From positions 1 through 42,865 of IMG/VR virus record IMGVR_UViG_3300028800_000164: a stretch of DNA of 42,865 nucleotides; one strand, given 5' to 3'. This document shows, in pieces, positions 14,952-24,645 of the stretch (position 1 is its first letter; every line of letters begins with the position of its first letter). This DNA comes from a virus. The notes beneath the pieces are model-generated. The model had not been told where the DNA came from. It did no database searches and saw nothing but the letters and a program-made list of their open reading frames with translations. The position numbers and the translations under genes were made by a program.

Positions 14952-15037
14952 GCGAAGAATCCTAGGCGATGTCTTCGCAAGTCGTCGGCTTAAAATGCCG
15001 AGGCGCAGGAGGGATGGGGGATCAGTCCTCCATTCCC
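14952..15037 (+). terminator. Three consecutive hairpins between virion genes
   Basis: GCGAAGA/TCTTCGC (14952-14978), CGGC/GCCG (14986-15000) and the longer GGGATGGGGGA with TCCTCCATTCCC (15011-15037), followed by TTTCCTGTTTTA. The last stem with its T-rich tail could be a weak terminator. The row may instead mark mRNA processing between the capsid-side genes and the next gene. Confidence 0.45.
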
Positions 15038-15064
15038 TTTCCTGTTTTAACTTAAAGGATACTC

Positions 15065-15499
15065 ATGGGTTATAATCCACCTCTTTTGTATGGGCCGATT
15101 GCCCCCGAAAACAATCCGCCGATCAACCCTCAATATTACAAGCCCAGCGTATTCGATATCTCCGCAATCTCCTTGGGAAATACAACAACTGTCACTACAA
15201 CGGTCGACCATAATTATGTCGTGGGACAGACGGTGCGACTGTTGATTCCGATGATTTACGGATCTTTTCAGCTTAACGAGCAGATGGCTAACGTGATTTC
15301 TATCCCTTCTAGCACACAAGTCGCTTTAAACCTCGTTTCGACCGATTCTAAAGCATTTGTTTCTAATCCAACCTCTGGTACTACTCAACCTCAGATAGTG
15401 GCCGTAGGTGACGTTAATAGCGGTCAAATAAATTCTATGGGTCGCTCAAATAACGGTAATTATATTCCCGGAAGCTTCATAGACATCTCTCCTCTCTGA
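15065..15499 (+). CDS. Virion protein paralogous to the C-terminus of the 13806-14933 product
   Basis: A 144-residue protein. HNYVVGQTVRLLIP, QLNEQ and PQIVAVGDVNSG align with the C-terminal domain of the gene at 13806, so a domain duplication is visible within the window. A Pro-rich N-terminus (PPLLYGPIAPENNPPINP) precedes it. Probably a structural protein built on the same beta fold. Confidence 0.65.
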   Translation: MGYNPPLLYGPIAPENNPPINPQYYKPSVFDISAISLGNTTTVTTTVDHNYVVGQTVRLLIPMIYGSFQLNEQMANVISIPSSTQVALNLVSTDSKAFVSNPTSGTTQPQIVAVGDVNSGQINSMGRSNNGNYIPGSFIDISPL

Positions 15500-15573
15500 A
15501 AATCAAGCTTTTGCGTGACCTCAAGGAAATGGTCGCCCTCTAGCGTAAATAATTTCTTTAATGTTATTGCATT

Positions 15574-15598
15574 GTAAAGATTCAATTTTAATCTTTAC
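15574..15598 (+). promoter_or_regulatory. Hairpin directly upstream of the RBS of 15608
   Basis: GTAAAGATT (15574-15582) and AATCTTTAC (15590-15598) form a perfect 9-bp stem with a 7-nt loop, ending just before AGGTGATAC and the ATG. It resembles the hairpins before 16256 and 25263 in form and place. Confidence 0.5.
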
Positions 15599-15607
15599 AG
15601 GTGATAC

Positions 15608-16192
15608 ATGACAGAGAATTCTAAACCGAAAGTTAATAGTAACGCTCAAAAGGAACTAGACAGAGCTGAAAAGCACTTCGAACAGTTTAGCAGTGAAGTG
15701 AAAAACCTCACGCTAGATCGAATGAATGAAGCTCCTAAAGAGGAACTGGAACCTCAAACAAAGCTTTCTTCCAAAGAAATTTCAAAATCGAATATTCCTT
15801 TCCTGAAACCTAAAAAGACCGTCAGTTGTAAAGAAAAGTTCAATGAAGCCCATAGAGCAGATTACGAGTTTGCCAAAGAACGAGTAAACTTCGTTGCGGA
15901 AAACAACGAGCTCATTGGAGAGACGATTGACATATGGACCAGACCTTTTCCTGGGATTCCGGCAGAAGAATGGGAAGTTCCGACCAATAAACCGGTCAAT
16001 GGGCCCAGATACCTTGCTGAGCAAATCAAAAGATGCACCTATCACCGCCTTGTAATGCAAGATAGAGTAGTGTCTACGGCTTCCGAGGGTTCTTATACAG
16101 GTCAAATGATTGCGGATACGATCAAGCAAAGGTTGGATGCTCATCCAGTCAGTGACAAAAAATCAGTATTTATGGGGGCTAGCAGTTTTTAG
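15608..16192 (+). CDS. Hypothetical virion-region protein
   Basis: A 194-residue charged protein with a helical, Lys/Glu-rich N-terminal half and a more globular C-terminal half (PFPGIPAEEWEVP, EQIKRCTYHRLVMQDR). No family recognised. It lies between beta-rich structural genes and is flanked on both sides by AT-rich hairpins. Possibly a minor virion or assembly protein. Confidence 0.6.
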   Translation: MTENSKPKVNSNAQKELDRAEKHFEQFSSEVKNLTLDRMNEAPKEELEPQTKLSSKEISKSNIPFLKPKKTVSCKEKFNEAHRADYEFAKERVNFVAENNELIGETIDIWTRPFPGIPAEEWEVPTNKPVNGPRYLAEQIKRCTYHRLVMQDRVVSTASEGSYTGQMIADTIKQRLDAHPVSDKKSVFMGASSF

Positions 16193-16212
16193 TCCGTAGG
16201 TAGCGATAGAAA

Positions 16213-16250
16213 ACCTACATTTGTTAAATTTTAATTTAACTAGTGTAGGT
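16213..16250 (+). promoter_or_regulatory. Strong double-stem hairpin containing GTTAAATTTTAATTTAAC
   Basis: Outer ACCTACA/TGTAGGT (7 bp) encloses the 18-nt palindrome GTTAAATTTTAATTTAAC (16223-16240). It ends 5 nt before the TTG start at 16256, so it could mask or present that start. The identical 18-mer recurs at 25228-25245. Confidence 0.55.
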
Positions 16251-16255
16251 AATTC

Positions 16256-17419
16256 TTGAATCTTCTTAGCGATATCATCACTTACGTACGCCGCATCATA
16301 AAGAGCCCTTCTAATGCTCAGATTACCGATAATCTAATCATAGATTATATCAATCGGTTTTGGCTTTTAGATGTCGATGCCAGAGTTCAGTTGTTCGATC
16401 TTAAGACCAAGTATCAGTTCCAAACGACACCTGGAATAGCCGACTACAACATGCCCTTGTACAACGTACAGACGCAGCCAGGCGCTCAGACCATTGGATC
16501 TTTCCCCGTTTATCAGGGATTCATGCAGGCGTGCTACGCTAACGGCATTCAAGTTCCCTTTTATACTCAGAGAGATCCTTTCTGGAACCTTTGGCCTAAT
16601 TACCTTCAATTTGATGCAGAAGCTGCGGTAGGCGATGGAACAGCAGGACCGTATTACATTCCTATACCGTATTTTCCGGCCATTCCAGGACACATTGATA
16701 TTACGGGAATTATTGCGACCGGCAACAATCAAGATCCCCCTCTAGTGACCAATGGGAATTTGATCCCTACTATCCCCACTACGAGTGTGTATTCAGCGGT
16801 CTATTTTACGGCAGTAGGAGCTAATGGACAGAATGTAGTGGTAGCCGATTCAGGGCAGTTTCTTTCCAATAATACCGATGAGAACCTGTATGGGCTTCTG
16901 ATGGAACCCGGATCTGCCCCTTATGGCAATACTGCGTTAGTGGGTGGCTATTCGACTACACTCAATACTGTGAACTATACGCAGGGATATGCCAATGTGA
17001 CCTTCCCCGCAGCTATACCGACAGGAACTCCAATACAGGCTCAGTGTTACTTTTACGAACAGGGACTCCCTAGAGCGCTTTTGTTTTATAACAACTGCAT
17101 TACTATGCGTCCTCCTCCAAATACTCAATACTTAATAGAGATGGATGCCTATCTAACCCCGGCTGCCTTCCTCAATACAGGAAGCGCCATTCCTTTTGGA
17201 TATATGAGTGAGTACTTGGCAAGAGGTGCGGCTAGGAAGATCCTTGCAGACACGGGCGATATGGAACAGTTCCAGTTCTACGAACCCTTATTTAGAGAGC
17301 AAGAAATTCTAGTATGGAAGCGCAGTCAAAGACAATTCACGTCGACTCGTACGGGAACCATATTCAGTGAAATCCAGGGACAATCAGGATACAACAATTT
17401 AGGACAAGGATCGGTATGA
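16256..17419 (+). CDS. Putative head-tail joining / tail adaptor protein
   Basis: A 387-residue protein with TTG start at 16256. The N-terminal segment (DIITYVRRIIKSPSNAQITDNLIIDYINRFW) and the C-terminal helix-rich region (YLARGAARKILADTGDMEQFQFY, FREQE) look like podoviral connector or tail-tubular proteins, with a large beta insert between. The assignment rests on this pattern and on position between capsid and tail genes, not on a firm family match. It overlaps the next gene by 4 nt (ATGA). Confidence 0.5.
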   Translation: MNLLSDIITYVRRIIKSPSNAQITDNLIIDYINRFWLLDVDARVQLFDLKTKYQFQTTPGIADYNMPLYNVQTQPGAQTIGSFPVYQGFMQACYANGIQVPFYTQRDPFWNLWPNYLQFDAEAAVGDGTAGPYYIPIPYFPAIPGHIDITGIIATGNNQDPPLVTNGNLIPTIPTTSVYSAVYFTAVGANGQNVVVADSGQFLSNNTDENLYGLLMEPGSAPYGNTALVGGYSTTLNTVNYTQGYANVTFPAAIPTGTPIQAQCYFYEQGLPRALLFYNNCITMRPPPNTQYLIEMDAYLTPAAFLNTGSAIPFGYMSEYLARGAARKILADTGDMEQFQFYEPLFREQEILVWKRSQRQFTSTRTGTIFSEIQGQSGYNNLGQGSV

Positions 17420-17955
17420 GCGCACCTAACTTTACATATAATTCTAATATTCCTCTTTCAACGCATAATCCTTCTGTTGACCAGCCAATGATGGAGGTTA
17501 ATAATAATAGTATAGCCGGTTATGTTGCTGTGGATCATGTCCCGTTCAATACGTCTGGGAGTGGATGGCACAATCAAGTAACTTTTAGTAATGTCTCTAC
17601 TCAAGCAACTCCTACCGATCCGGTTTCCATCCTTTACACAAAGAATGATGCGGCGGGACATCCCCAATTGAATTTCCTGAACAGCCAAAACTTCACCAAT
17701 ACATTCGCTGGCAATGGAGCGGTTCTCCTCCTGGGGGGACTGATAATCCAATGGGGAACAGGATCAACAACGGGATCTTCATTTGCTTTTCCTATTACTT
17801 TCCCAAATAACTGCTATAGTATGGTTGTTACGGGGACAAGTACGCTATATACGGGAGGATTCGTAGTTTCTGCTCTTTCAAGAACAAACTATACAGTATC
17901 TAGGACTTCGGGAACTGGTGCAACAGGATATTACTATATAGCCGTAGGTAACTAA
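17416..17955 (+). CDS. Tail-fibre-like protein with C-terminal fibre domain
   Basis: A 179-residue protein whose C-terminal 80 residues (GGLIIQWGTGS, then FPITFPNNCYSMVVT, ending GYYYIAVGN) match the common phage tail-fibre tip domain that forms trimers. The N-terminal half is polar and extended. It sits between the putative adaptor and the large tail protein, with 1-4 nt overlaps on both sides. Confidence 0.65.
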   Translation: MSAPNFTYNSNIPLSTHNPSVDQPMMEVNNNSIAGYVAVDHVPFNTSGSGWHNQVTFSNVSTQATPTDPVSILYTKNDAAGHPQLNFLNSQNFTNTFAGNGAVLLLGGLIIQWGTGSTTGSSFAFPITFPNNCYSMVVTGTSTLYTGGFVVSALSRTNYTVSRTSGTGATGYYYIAVGN

Positions 17956-20918
17956 TGCCTAAGCTGTCTGTTAGACCTATAAAAGATGCTCTTAGGACTG
18001 ACCAACTCGCCTTCAACATTGATGACGACTCCTTTCCCACTCTTATTAATGCCTATCAGTGGCGCGGTCGTATCAAGAGAAAAAGAGGGACCTCCTTTCT
18101 TGGAAGGCTTACCAGATTTTTCAATTCAAACTCAACCTCCTATTCATCTGTTTCGACAATCAATCTGGTGGGTGGAGCGGCCAATATTTTAACTGGGTTT
18201 TCTCTCCAGACCAACGGAAATATCGTTCCTGGTTCTGTAATTATCATAGATACAACTGCATCAAAAACTTATACGGATGCAGCCATGAATGGTAAGCTAA
18301 GTCCTGCTGCTACAATAACAGGAGCTACACAGGCCAATCCATGCGTGCTAACGGCAAACAATAGTTTCACGATGGGGGATACGGTTTTTATAAGTGGAGT
18401 TGTGGGAATGACACAACTCAACGGAAATGCTTACACTATTACTGCCGTTTCTGGGTCTAGCATCACTATAGGTGTCGATTCTACTTCATTCACCGGATAT
18501 TCCAGCGGAGGACTCGCCACAGATATTAGTGTATCGGACGGTACAATCAATTATGCTACTGGATCCATCACCATTTCTGGAGGAGGAACAGACTCGATAA
18601 AAGTTGAATTCCTTTATTACCCCGACCTTCCCGTGATGGGTTTGAGAGAATGGGTAAGTCCCTCTGAGGCCTTTCCAGGAACCCTTGGGTTTGATCCGAC
18701 GTACTCCTACAATATACTTACGACATATCCCTACAACATCTACGACGTTAGCTTCTACAAAAACCCTCCTACCTCAACCTATCCGAGTTATGTTCATAAA
18801 ACCGTAGTAACTCCTACTTCTTGGAATGGACAAGACTATCAGCAGTTTTGGACGACAAACTACCAAGGCGCTTTATGGGCGACTAATGGTATAAATGTTC
18901 CCTTCAGCCCTGAAAATGTAGGAATGCAGTTCAAGCCTATCGTTTCAGTTACGGTTGTGTCCGGAGGACCGCCTGCCACCGCAACTTTACAAATTACTGG
19001 TCATGGTCTTTCTGTAGGAGACTTCGTTTTCGTCAATGAAGTAGTAACCACCACTGGAATCAACTGGCAAACGGGCTACGTTATAACCGTTACTGATGCC
19101 AATAATGTAGTAGTAGAGTTTCCAAATGCGACAATTGCTACTGACGGAACGGGAGGGATAGCTCAGTATCTTACTAATAGATCTGATACAACAAAAGACT
19201 GCATCCGATGGTACGATGGTGATCCCACTAACGGAAGCTCGACAGCACCTGTCCTCAATGGAAATCTTGGCTGGGTTAACTTCATGCCACCTCTTTCAAG
19301 GAGTGCTTTTAGTATAGATGACGAGCTTCCAGCGATCTATTATCTAGTAGGAGCTCGTATTATCCTTCCCTTCAAGGATAGGTTGCTTTTCTTAGGGCCG
19401 GTTATCCAATCTTCTTCGGGAACGCCTCTTTATCTGAAAGATGCGGTTATTTATAGCCAAAACGGAACTCCCTATTACACAGCCTCGTTTACGGGGGATG
19501 TAAGTTCGGCTGCCACAACGTTTGTGGCCATCCTGACACCTACAAACCAAACAGCTTCTCCTCCTTCTTATTTTGAGGATCAGACGGGATTTGGAGGAAA
19601 TATTGTAGCCGGTTATGAACAAGCTATAACAACGGCTATTCCAAACGAAGATGTTCTAATTGTGGGATTTACCGCCAAGCAGACCCGATTGGTGTACACG
19701 GGAGATGACCTGATCCCTTTCAACTTCTTTTCCATTAACTCAGAGCTCGGATCGGCGTCTACTTTTTCTGCCATCACCCTGGACAGAGGTGCTATTACCG
19801 TAGGTCCTCATGGTATTATTTTAGCTTCACAGGTCTCTGTACAAAGAGTGGATCTTAAGATACCTGATAAGATATTTGAATTCAATTTGACAAACAATGG
19901 ATTCCAAAGAGTCTGTGCACAACGAGACTTCATTAATGAATGGATTTACTTTACCTACTTGAGTAATGAAAGTTCTTGGGTTTATCCCAATCAAACACTT
20001 CAGTACAATTACAGGGATGAGTCCTGGGCCGTATTCAACGAATGCTATACAACATATGGACAGTTTCGGGTAGTACAAGATGCCACCTGGGCAACCATAG
20101 GCAATAGATTTCCTACTTGGCAAGACTGGAATGAGCCATGGTCTGCGGGAGCTTCAACTCTATTGCAACCTAGCGTCATAGCAGGAAACCAGCAGGGATT
20201 CATTGTCTTTAGAGATAGGGGAACATCAGAGTCGTCCTCTCTATATATTCAAAATATAGTTGGAAATACTGTCACTTCTCCCAATCACTCTCTCAATGAA
20301 GGGGATTATATTATCATCAGTGGATCGATGGGGGTTACCAATGTCAATGGTAATATTTACTCAGTAGATACTCCAACTACTAATACCTTCGTGTTAAACG
20401 GGTCTCCTACTCCTACCGGTACGTATATAGGAGGAGGAACTATCCAAAGAATGTATGTGCCTTATATCCAGACTAAACAATTTCCTGTCGCTTGGGAATC
20501 AGCAAAAAAGACCCGAATTGGAAATCAGCAGTACCTATTGTCTACGACCAATAACGGCCAGATAACACTGCTCATATTCCTCAGTATGAATGACGAGAGC
20601 CCCTACAACCTGGGGCCCATTATTCCCGCAGAAGATGTAACAAGCAATGCTCTCATCTATAGTACCGTGCTTTATACATGTCCTGAATCGACCAACCTAG
20701 GCCTTACTCCTGCTAATATAAATCTACAGATGGTTACAGGATCTCAGCAGCAGCAAATATGGCATCGGATGAACACCTCTCTGATAGGTGATACGGTGCA
20801 GATAGGATTTACTCTGTCGGATTCACAAATGCGCGATACGAGCATGAACAATCAATTTTCTGAGATAGAGTTGCATGGATTCATATTAGACGTTCAACCT
20901 TCTCAGTTACTGGCATAG
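17955..20918 (+). CDS. Large tail structural protein
   Basis: A 987-residue protein, the longest in the window. It contains repeated FCCH-like beta segments: GDTVFISGVVGMTQLNGNAYTI (about 145-165), GHGLSVGDFVFVNEV (about 345) and NHSLNEGDYIIISGSMGVTNVNGN (about 780). The body is rich in aromatic beta strands. By size and place it is the main tail (nozzle or knob-type) protein of the podovirus tail; I cannot assign it to a named family with certainty. Confidence 0.7.
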   Translation: MPKLSVRPIKDALRTDQLAFNIDDDSFPTLINAYQWRGRIKRKRGTSFLGRLTRFFNSNSTSYSSVSTINLVGGAANILTGFSLQTNGNIVPGSVIIIDTTASKTYTDAAMNGKLSPAATITGATQANPCVLTANNSFTMGDTVFISGVVGMTQLNGNAYTITAVSGSSITIGVDSTSFTGYSSGGLATDISVSDGTINYATGSITISGGGTDSIKVEFLYYPDLPVMGLREWVSPSEAFPGTLGFDPTYSYNILTTYPYNIYDVSFYKNPPTSTYPSYVHKTVVTPTSWNGQDYQQFWTTNYQGALWATNGINVPFSPENVGMQFKPIVSVTVVSGGPPATATLQITGHGLSVGDFVFVNEVVTTTGINWQTGYVITVTDANNVVVEFPNATIATDGTGGIAQYLTNRSDTTKDCIRWYDGDPTNGSSTAPVLNGNLGWVNFMPPLSRSAFSIDDELPAIYYLVGARIILPFKDRLLFLGPVIQSSSGTPLYLKDAVIYSQNGTPYYTASFTGDVSSAATTFVAILTPTNQTASPPSYFEDQTGFGGNIVAGYEQAITTAIPNEDVLIVGFTAKQTRLVYTGDDLIPFNFFSINSELGSASTFSAITLDRGAITVGPHGIILASQVSVQRVDLKIPDKIFEFNLTNNGFQRVCAQRDFINEWIYFTYLSNESSWVYPNQTLQYNYRDESWAVFNECYTTYGQFRVVQDATWATIGNRFPTWQDWNEPWSAGASTLLQPSVIAGNQQGFIVFRDRGTSESSSLYIQNIVGNTVTSPNHSLNEGDYIIISGSMGVTNVNGNIYSVDTPTTNTFVLNGSPTPTGTYIGGGTIQRMYVPYIQTKQFPVAWESAKKTRIGNQQYLLSTTNNGQITLLIFLSMNDESPYNLGPIIPAEDVTSNALIYSTVLYTCPESTNLGLTPANINLQMVTGSQQQQIWHRMNTSLIGDTVQIGFTLSDSQMRDTSMNNQFSEIELHGFILDVQPSQLLA

Positions 20919-20919
20919 T

Positions 20920-21393
20920 ATGTCTAATCTTAATCAAAGCCCCTATTTGAGAGTACAGAGGCACTTTCCTACTGACAATCCTCAAGCTCTCTCAATCGAA
21001 GTAGATAGGGCTTATGTCGACACGGCCCAAAAGGTAAATGCGAGGACGATAGGTATTTTCCCTTCTAATAGCCCTATAGTAACAGGGGATCAGTGGTTTT
21101 TATCAGGGTCTTCTGAAAAGCAACAATCTCTGAGGCAGGCGTATACTTTTACTGGAACAGGAAATATTCCTCATAACATTAGCTTTACTGCGGTGTCGTT
21201 TGTCAGTCCCAAGTCCTACGGATCATTTACTGATGGTACAGACTGGTATGGAGCTATCTACGCTAGTAGTACAGCGATAGCAGCTCAGGTTTCATTCTAT
21301 GTGACTTCAACGAACATAGTGGTGGTGGCAGCGGCAGCAGCTCCATCTATTACTCAGGGATATATCGTCCTTGAATGGGTGAGTCAGGTTTAA
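20920..21393 (+). CDS. Hypothetical tail-region protein
   Basis: A 157-residue beta-rich protein starting 2 nt after the large tail gene. Its C-terminal half (YTFTGTGNIPHNISF, YGSFTDGTDWYGAIYAS) has the look of a small phage tail domain often found next to large tail proteins. No catalytic motif is visible. Confidence 0.6.
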   Translation: MSNLNQSPYLRVQRHFPTDNPQALSIEVDRAYVDTAQKVNARTIGIFPSNSPIVTGDQWFLSGSSEKQQSLRQAYTFTGTGNIPHNISFTAVSFVSPKSYGSFTDGTDWYGAIYASSTAIAAQVSFYVTSTNIVVVAAAAAPSITQGYIVLEWVSQV

Positions 21394-21423
21394 AATAACT
21401 CCTATAACGTCTGATAATAGATC

Positions 21424-21783
21424 TTATGATTCACTCTTCGTGAAGCATGTGCAGTCACGAAAAGCCTTGTCGAAGTAGTTAATCGACCGATTACCACAAT
21501 CACAACACTCATGCTGTGTGGCACTTATGATATAGTGCTTGGCTCTTTCCTCGGTACACGAAAGGTTTCTCATCCAATATAGAATGGAGATTTTATTAAA
21601 AGTTAGCAGTTGCTGTAAAATCTTTTTTTTAATGCACTCGTCTAGTGCTAACTTTTGGTCAACTTTTTCGCTAAAACTCATACAATTTTTTTTAATTATT
21701 TCTTTACGGCTTTCATCCAGGATGTCGTGCAAAATTCTTGAATATTGACCACTGACGCCTTTTCTAAAGATTTCTAAGCCCAT
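21424..21783 (-). CDS. Reverse-strand small protein with C-terminal Cys cluster
   Basis: A 119-residue protein, start chosen at 21783 because GGAGG lies 7 nt upstream. Mostly helical, ending in HECCDCGNRSIN with a following CTC, a possible zinc knuckle. It is the only reverse-strand gene between tail and injection genes, so it looks like an independently inserted cargo gene. Function unknown. Confidence 0.55.
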   Translation of the reverse strand: MGLEIFRKGVSGQYSRILHDILDESRKEIIKKNCMSFSEKVDQKLALDECIKKKILQQLLTFNKISILYWMRNLSCTEERAKHYIISATQHECCDCGNRSINYFDKAFRDCTCFTKSES

Positions 21784-21881
21784 AATGAATCCTCCACAGG
21801 ATATTTTTGACAAAACCGATATTTAGTTCAATTGTTAAAAATTTATTTAAAGTGGTAACTTAAAGTGAAAGGAGAAAAGTT

Positions 21882-22439
21882 ATGTCAATGCTCACAAATG
21901 CCACAGGAGCTAGAGGGTTCGGTGGAGTGACTGGCGGGGATAAGATCCCAAAAGGCTACCGTAAAGGCCAGCTTCAGCAGTTCACTCCTGAGCAGATGCA
22001 GTTGTTCCAGAGCCTATTTGGTAATCTTGGTCCCGATAGTTATCTGTCTAAGCTGGCCAATGGAGATGAATCCCAGTTCGAGCAGTTAGAGGCTCCTGCG
22101 TTAAGACAGCTCGGCGGACTTCAGGGGGGGCTCGCTTCTCGGTTCAGCGGGATGGGGACGGGGGCTCGCAGGAGCAGTGGTCATCAATTGGCTCAGGGAC
22201 AGTTGGCGTCCGATTTCTCTCAACAACTCCAATCTCAGCGTATGGGTCTTCAAAGACAGGCTATGCAGGATCTAATGGGATTTAGCAATGATTTGCTTAA
22301 TCAAAGGCCTTACGATAGGTTTGTCACAGAAAAGCCCCAGTCTTTTTGGAAAAGCCTTCTTTTGGGTGGTGCGGGTGGTTTGTCTACGGGGTTTGGGACA
22401 GGATTTGGTGGATCGGCTTATAAAGGATTATTTGGTTAA
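21882..22439 (+). CDS. Putative internal virion / DNA-injection protein
   Basis: A 185-residue Gln/Gly-rich protein with helical middle (FTPEQMQLFQSLFGNL, ASDFSQQLQSQRMGLQRQAMQDLM) and a glycine-rich C-terminus (LLGGAGGLSTGFGTGFGG). Podovirus ejection proteins are commonly built like this and lie just after the tail genes. AAAGGAG precedes the ATG. Confidence 0.6.
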   Translation: MSMLTNATGARGFGGVTGGDKIPKGYRKGQLQQFTPEQMQLFQSLFGNLGPDSYLSKLANGDESQFEQLEAPALRQLGGLQGGLASRFSGMGTGARRSSGHQLAQGQLASDFSQQLQSQRMGLQRQAMQDLMGFSNDLLNQRPYDRFVTEKPQSFWKSLLLGGAGGLSTGFGTGFGGSAYKGLFG

Positions 22440-22444
22440 AAATT

Positions 22445-23083
22445 ATGGTACATATACTTCCTAAAGTTCAAGGATTCGGGGAAAAGTTGGGAACCGCTAT
22501 CGGCGGAGGTCTTGGACAGGGATTCCAACAAGGGATGTCGAAGGGTCAAGAATTCGCCAATAAAATGGAATTGCAGTTGGCCAAGCAGAAAAAGGATTCT
22601 TCTGTAGAAAAGCAAAAGTCTCTGGCTTCTCTACAAGGAACAGTATCTGAAATGCAGGGTATGTTGGAAAATGATGACTCCGGTTTTGGAGTAGCGGGGC
22701 AATATTCTCCTTTCGGAAATTCTTTTGCTAATCGAGGAAGATTTAAAGTCCTATCATCAGATCTTCTCTCTTACTATAAATCTCTATTCCCAAGAGGGCT
22801 AACCCAGCAGGAGTTTTTAAAATTTGAAAAAGACTATCTTCCTAAGATTGGAGAGCCAGTTTCTACTATGAAATCCAAGTTGGGTGCTTTTCAAGATCTT
22901 ATAGAGAATAAGTTAGATGAGGATGTATCGGAAAAAAGTTCAAAATCTTCTGGTTCACTAAAAAATGTTAAATCAGGTACGCCTTTGACAGCTGAGGCTC
23001 TCCAAAAAATAATAGATAAAGTAGGTAATGATAAAGAAAAGGTCAGGGCAACTGCAAAAAAAATGGGATATAAATTTGAATGA
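22445..23083 (+). CDS. Putative internal virion / DNA-injection protein
   Basis: A 212-residue protein with an N-terminal Gly-rich amphipathic stretch (GTAIGGGLGQGFQQGMSKGQEF), a helical Lys/Gln/Glu-rich middle and a basic C-terminal helix. Together with its neighbours it resembles the three-gene ejection-protein set of P22-like phages. It overlaps the next gene by 4 nt. Confidence 0.6.
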   Translation: MVHILPKVQGFGEKLGTAIGGGLGQGFQQGMSKGQEFANKMELQLAKQKKDSSVEKQKSLASLQGTVSEMQGMLENDDSGFGVAGQYSPFGNSFANRGRFKVLSSDLLSYYKSLFPRGLTQQEFLKFEKDYLPKIGEPVSTMKSKLGAFQDLIENKLDEDVSEKSSKSSGSLKNVKSGTPLTAEALQKIIDKVGNDKEKVRATAKKMGYKFE

Positions 23084-24555
23084 GTTTTGATTCATTATTC
23101 GATCAGATTCACAATAAAAATCCTAAAGTCTCGGGCAACAGTTTTGATTCACTTTTCGATCAAGCGTCTAAATCTAAAAAACCCGGTTGGAAGCAGGGGG
23201 ACAGATTGCATGCCCAGGGTACGCTTGCAGCTGCCGATCTCGCTCTATTCCCATTAACCCTTCAATCTGATGTCACATCTTCTGAGGATGCTCAACATGC
23301 AGAATTTCGTAAGGGGATTTTCGAAGATATTGAAAGACTAGCTGAACAAAAACAAACAGGCGTGTGGGATGAGCAAGATGAGGAACTGTTTCAACAGCTC
23401 CAAGAACAAATCAAGAACCCTGAAAAAGCTGAACCTTTTGTGCAGACAGCCGATATTAGACCTTCTCACTTAGCCAAGAAGGGGATAAAAGAATTTACTG
23501 GAGAAGACCTTGAGCCTAGAAATGCTGCTGAGCATATTGTTGAATTTGCAGGAAATGTAATTAAACCAAAATCTTTGATAAAGGGTGTAGAGTACCTGGC
23601 CAGCAAAGAACTCAGACAAACAATAAAACTTCAGAAAAATTGGGATCGATTATCTAGAGCTGCTGCAAAGAGTCCTGAAAAACAAACTTTGTTGAATTTT
23701 GCTAAGCAAAAGGAACTTTCTCCTGAAGCAACGAATCTTCTTTTTCACTCCGAAGGAAGGGCAGAATACTTGGCGACCATAGGAAGAAAGACAAAAAAAT
23801 TTAAAGGAGCTGTTGAAGAGTTAAACAAAAAACTAGGAAAAAATTACAATGAATTGAAGGCTCTAGGAGAACAAGGCGGTCATTTAAATCTTCAAGAAGC
23901 TGACGCGCTGATGGGGGATCTTGGAAAAGTTCTGGAAGAAATGAAGGGAGCCCCATATATAGGAGCAGAAGTTTCTCCTGTAATAAATTCTTTAGAAAAA
24001 TCGATTGAGAATATTAATAACAAAACTAATTCTGTAAAAGAATTAATAGAAAGCAGAATTAATCTCAGTTCTGATATAAATTGGAGAAATTTTGAGAAAG
24101 GAGATTTTTATAGAAATGAAGCTAGACAGGCTTTTTTCAATGCCATAGAAAGGAAGAATCCGGCAGTGGCAGAAAGACTTGCTAATACAGATAGGGCTTG
24201 GGCAAAGTATGAAAAATTCAAGGATGTTTTGGATGCAAAAATTCCCACCATGAACATCAAAGGAGTGAAGGCTCCTGTTTCTTTGGTGGAAGCCTTAGCT
24301 TTTGGGGTAGCTCCATTTATTCCTGTTTTGGGAAAGGGGGCTGCGGTCGCGGTGGCTCTAAAAATAGCAGTCCAGAGATTAGCTACTCAAATGGCCATTA
24401 ATCCAAAATATAATAAGCCTTTAAAACATTTACAGGCAGCTATGCTGGAGGGTCGTCCAGAGAAAATAAAAAAAGCTTACATGGCTATCAAGGCTATAAC
24501 TAAAAAAGAAGATCCTGACATCTATGAAGAGATAAAAGACTTGGATTTTGATTGA
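23080..24555 (+). CDS. Large internal virion / DNA-injection protein
   Basis: A 491-residue, mostly alpha-helical protein. The N-terminus carries a duplicated SFDSLFDQ motif (residues 2-9 and 21-28). A hydrophobic stretch near 405-430 (VSLVEALAFGVAPFIPVLGKGAAVAVAL) could insert in a membrane during ejection. Position and architecture fit the largest ejection protein of a podovirus; no transglycosylase motif is visible. Confidence 0.6.
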   Translation: MSFDSLFDQIHNKNPKVSGNSFDSLFDQASKSKKPGWKQGDRLHAQGTLAAADLALFPLTLQSDVTSSEDAQHAEFRKGIFEDIERLAEQKQTGVWDEQDEELFQQLQEQIKNPEKAEPFVQTADIRPSHLAKKGIKEFTGEDLEPRNAAEHIVEFAGNVIKPKSLIKGVEYLASKELRQTIKLQKNWDRLSRAAAKSPEKQTLLNFAKQKELSPEATNLLFHSEGRAEYLATIGRKTKKFKGAVEELNKKLGKNYNELKALGEQGGHLNLQEADALMGDLGKVLEEMKGAPYIGAEVSPVINSLEKSIENINNKTNSVKELIESRINLSSDINWRNFEKGDFYRNEARQAFFNAIERKNPAVAERLANTDRAWAKYEKFKDVLDAKIPTMNIKGVKAPVSLVEALAFGVAPFIPVLGKGAAVAVALKIAVQRLATQMAINPKYNKPLKHLQAAMLEGRPEKIKKAYMAIKAITKKEDPDIYEEIKDLDFD

Positions 24556-24561
24556 TTTGTT

Positions 24562-24645
24562 TCAATCTGAAAAAAGATAATACACAAGCTGGCATACATG
24601 TGATGCTGCGTATATAATTATCAGTCCCATTAAAATTGCTATCAT
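24562..24645 (-). CDS. 27-residue transmembrane micropeptide
   Basis: ATG at 24645 overlaps the stop of the preceding reverse-strand gene (ATGA) and has AGGAGG inside that gene at proper spacing. The peptide is a single hydrophobic helix (M-IAILMGLIIIYAASHVC). It is the last member of a three-gene set of small membrane proteins. Confidence 0.55.
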   Translation of the reverse strand: MIAILMGLIIIYAASHVCQLVYYLFSD

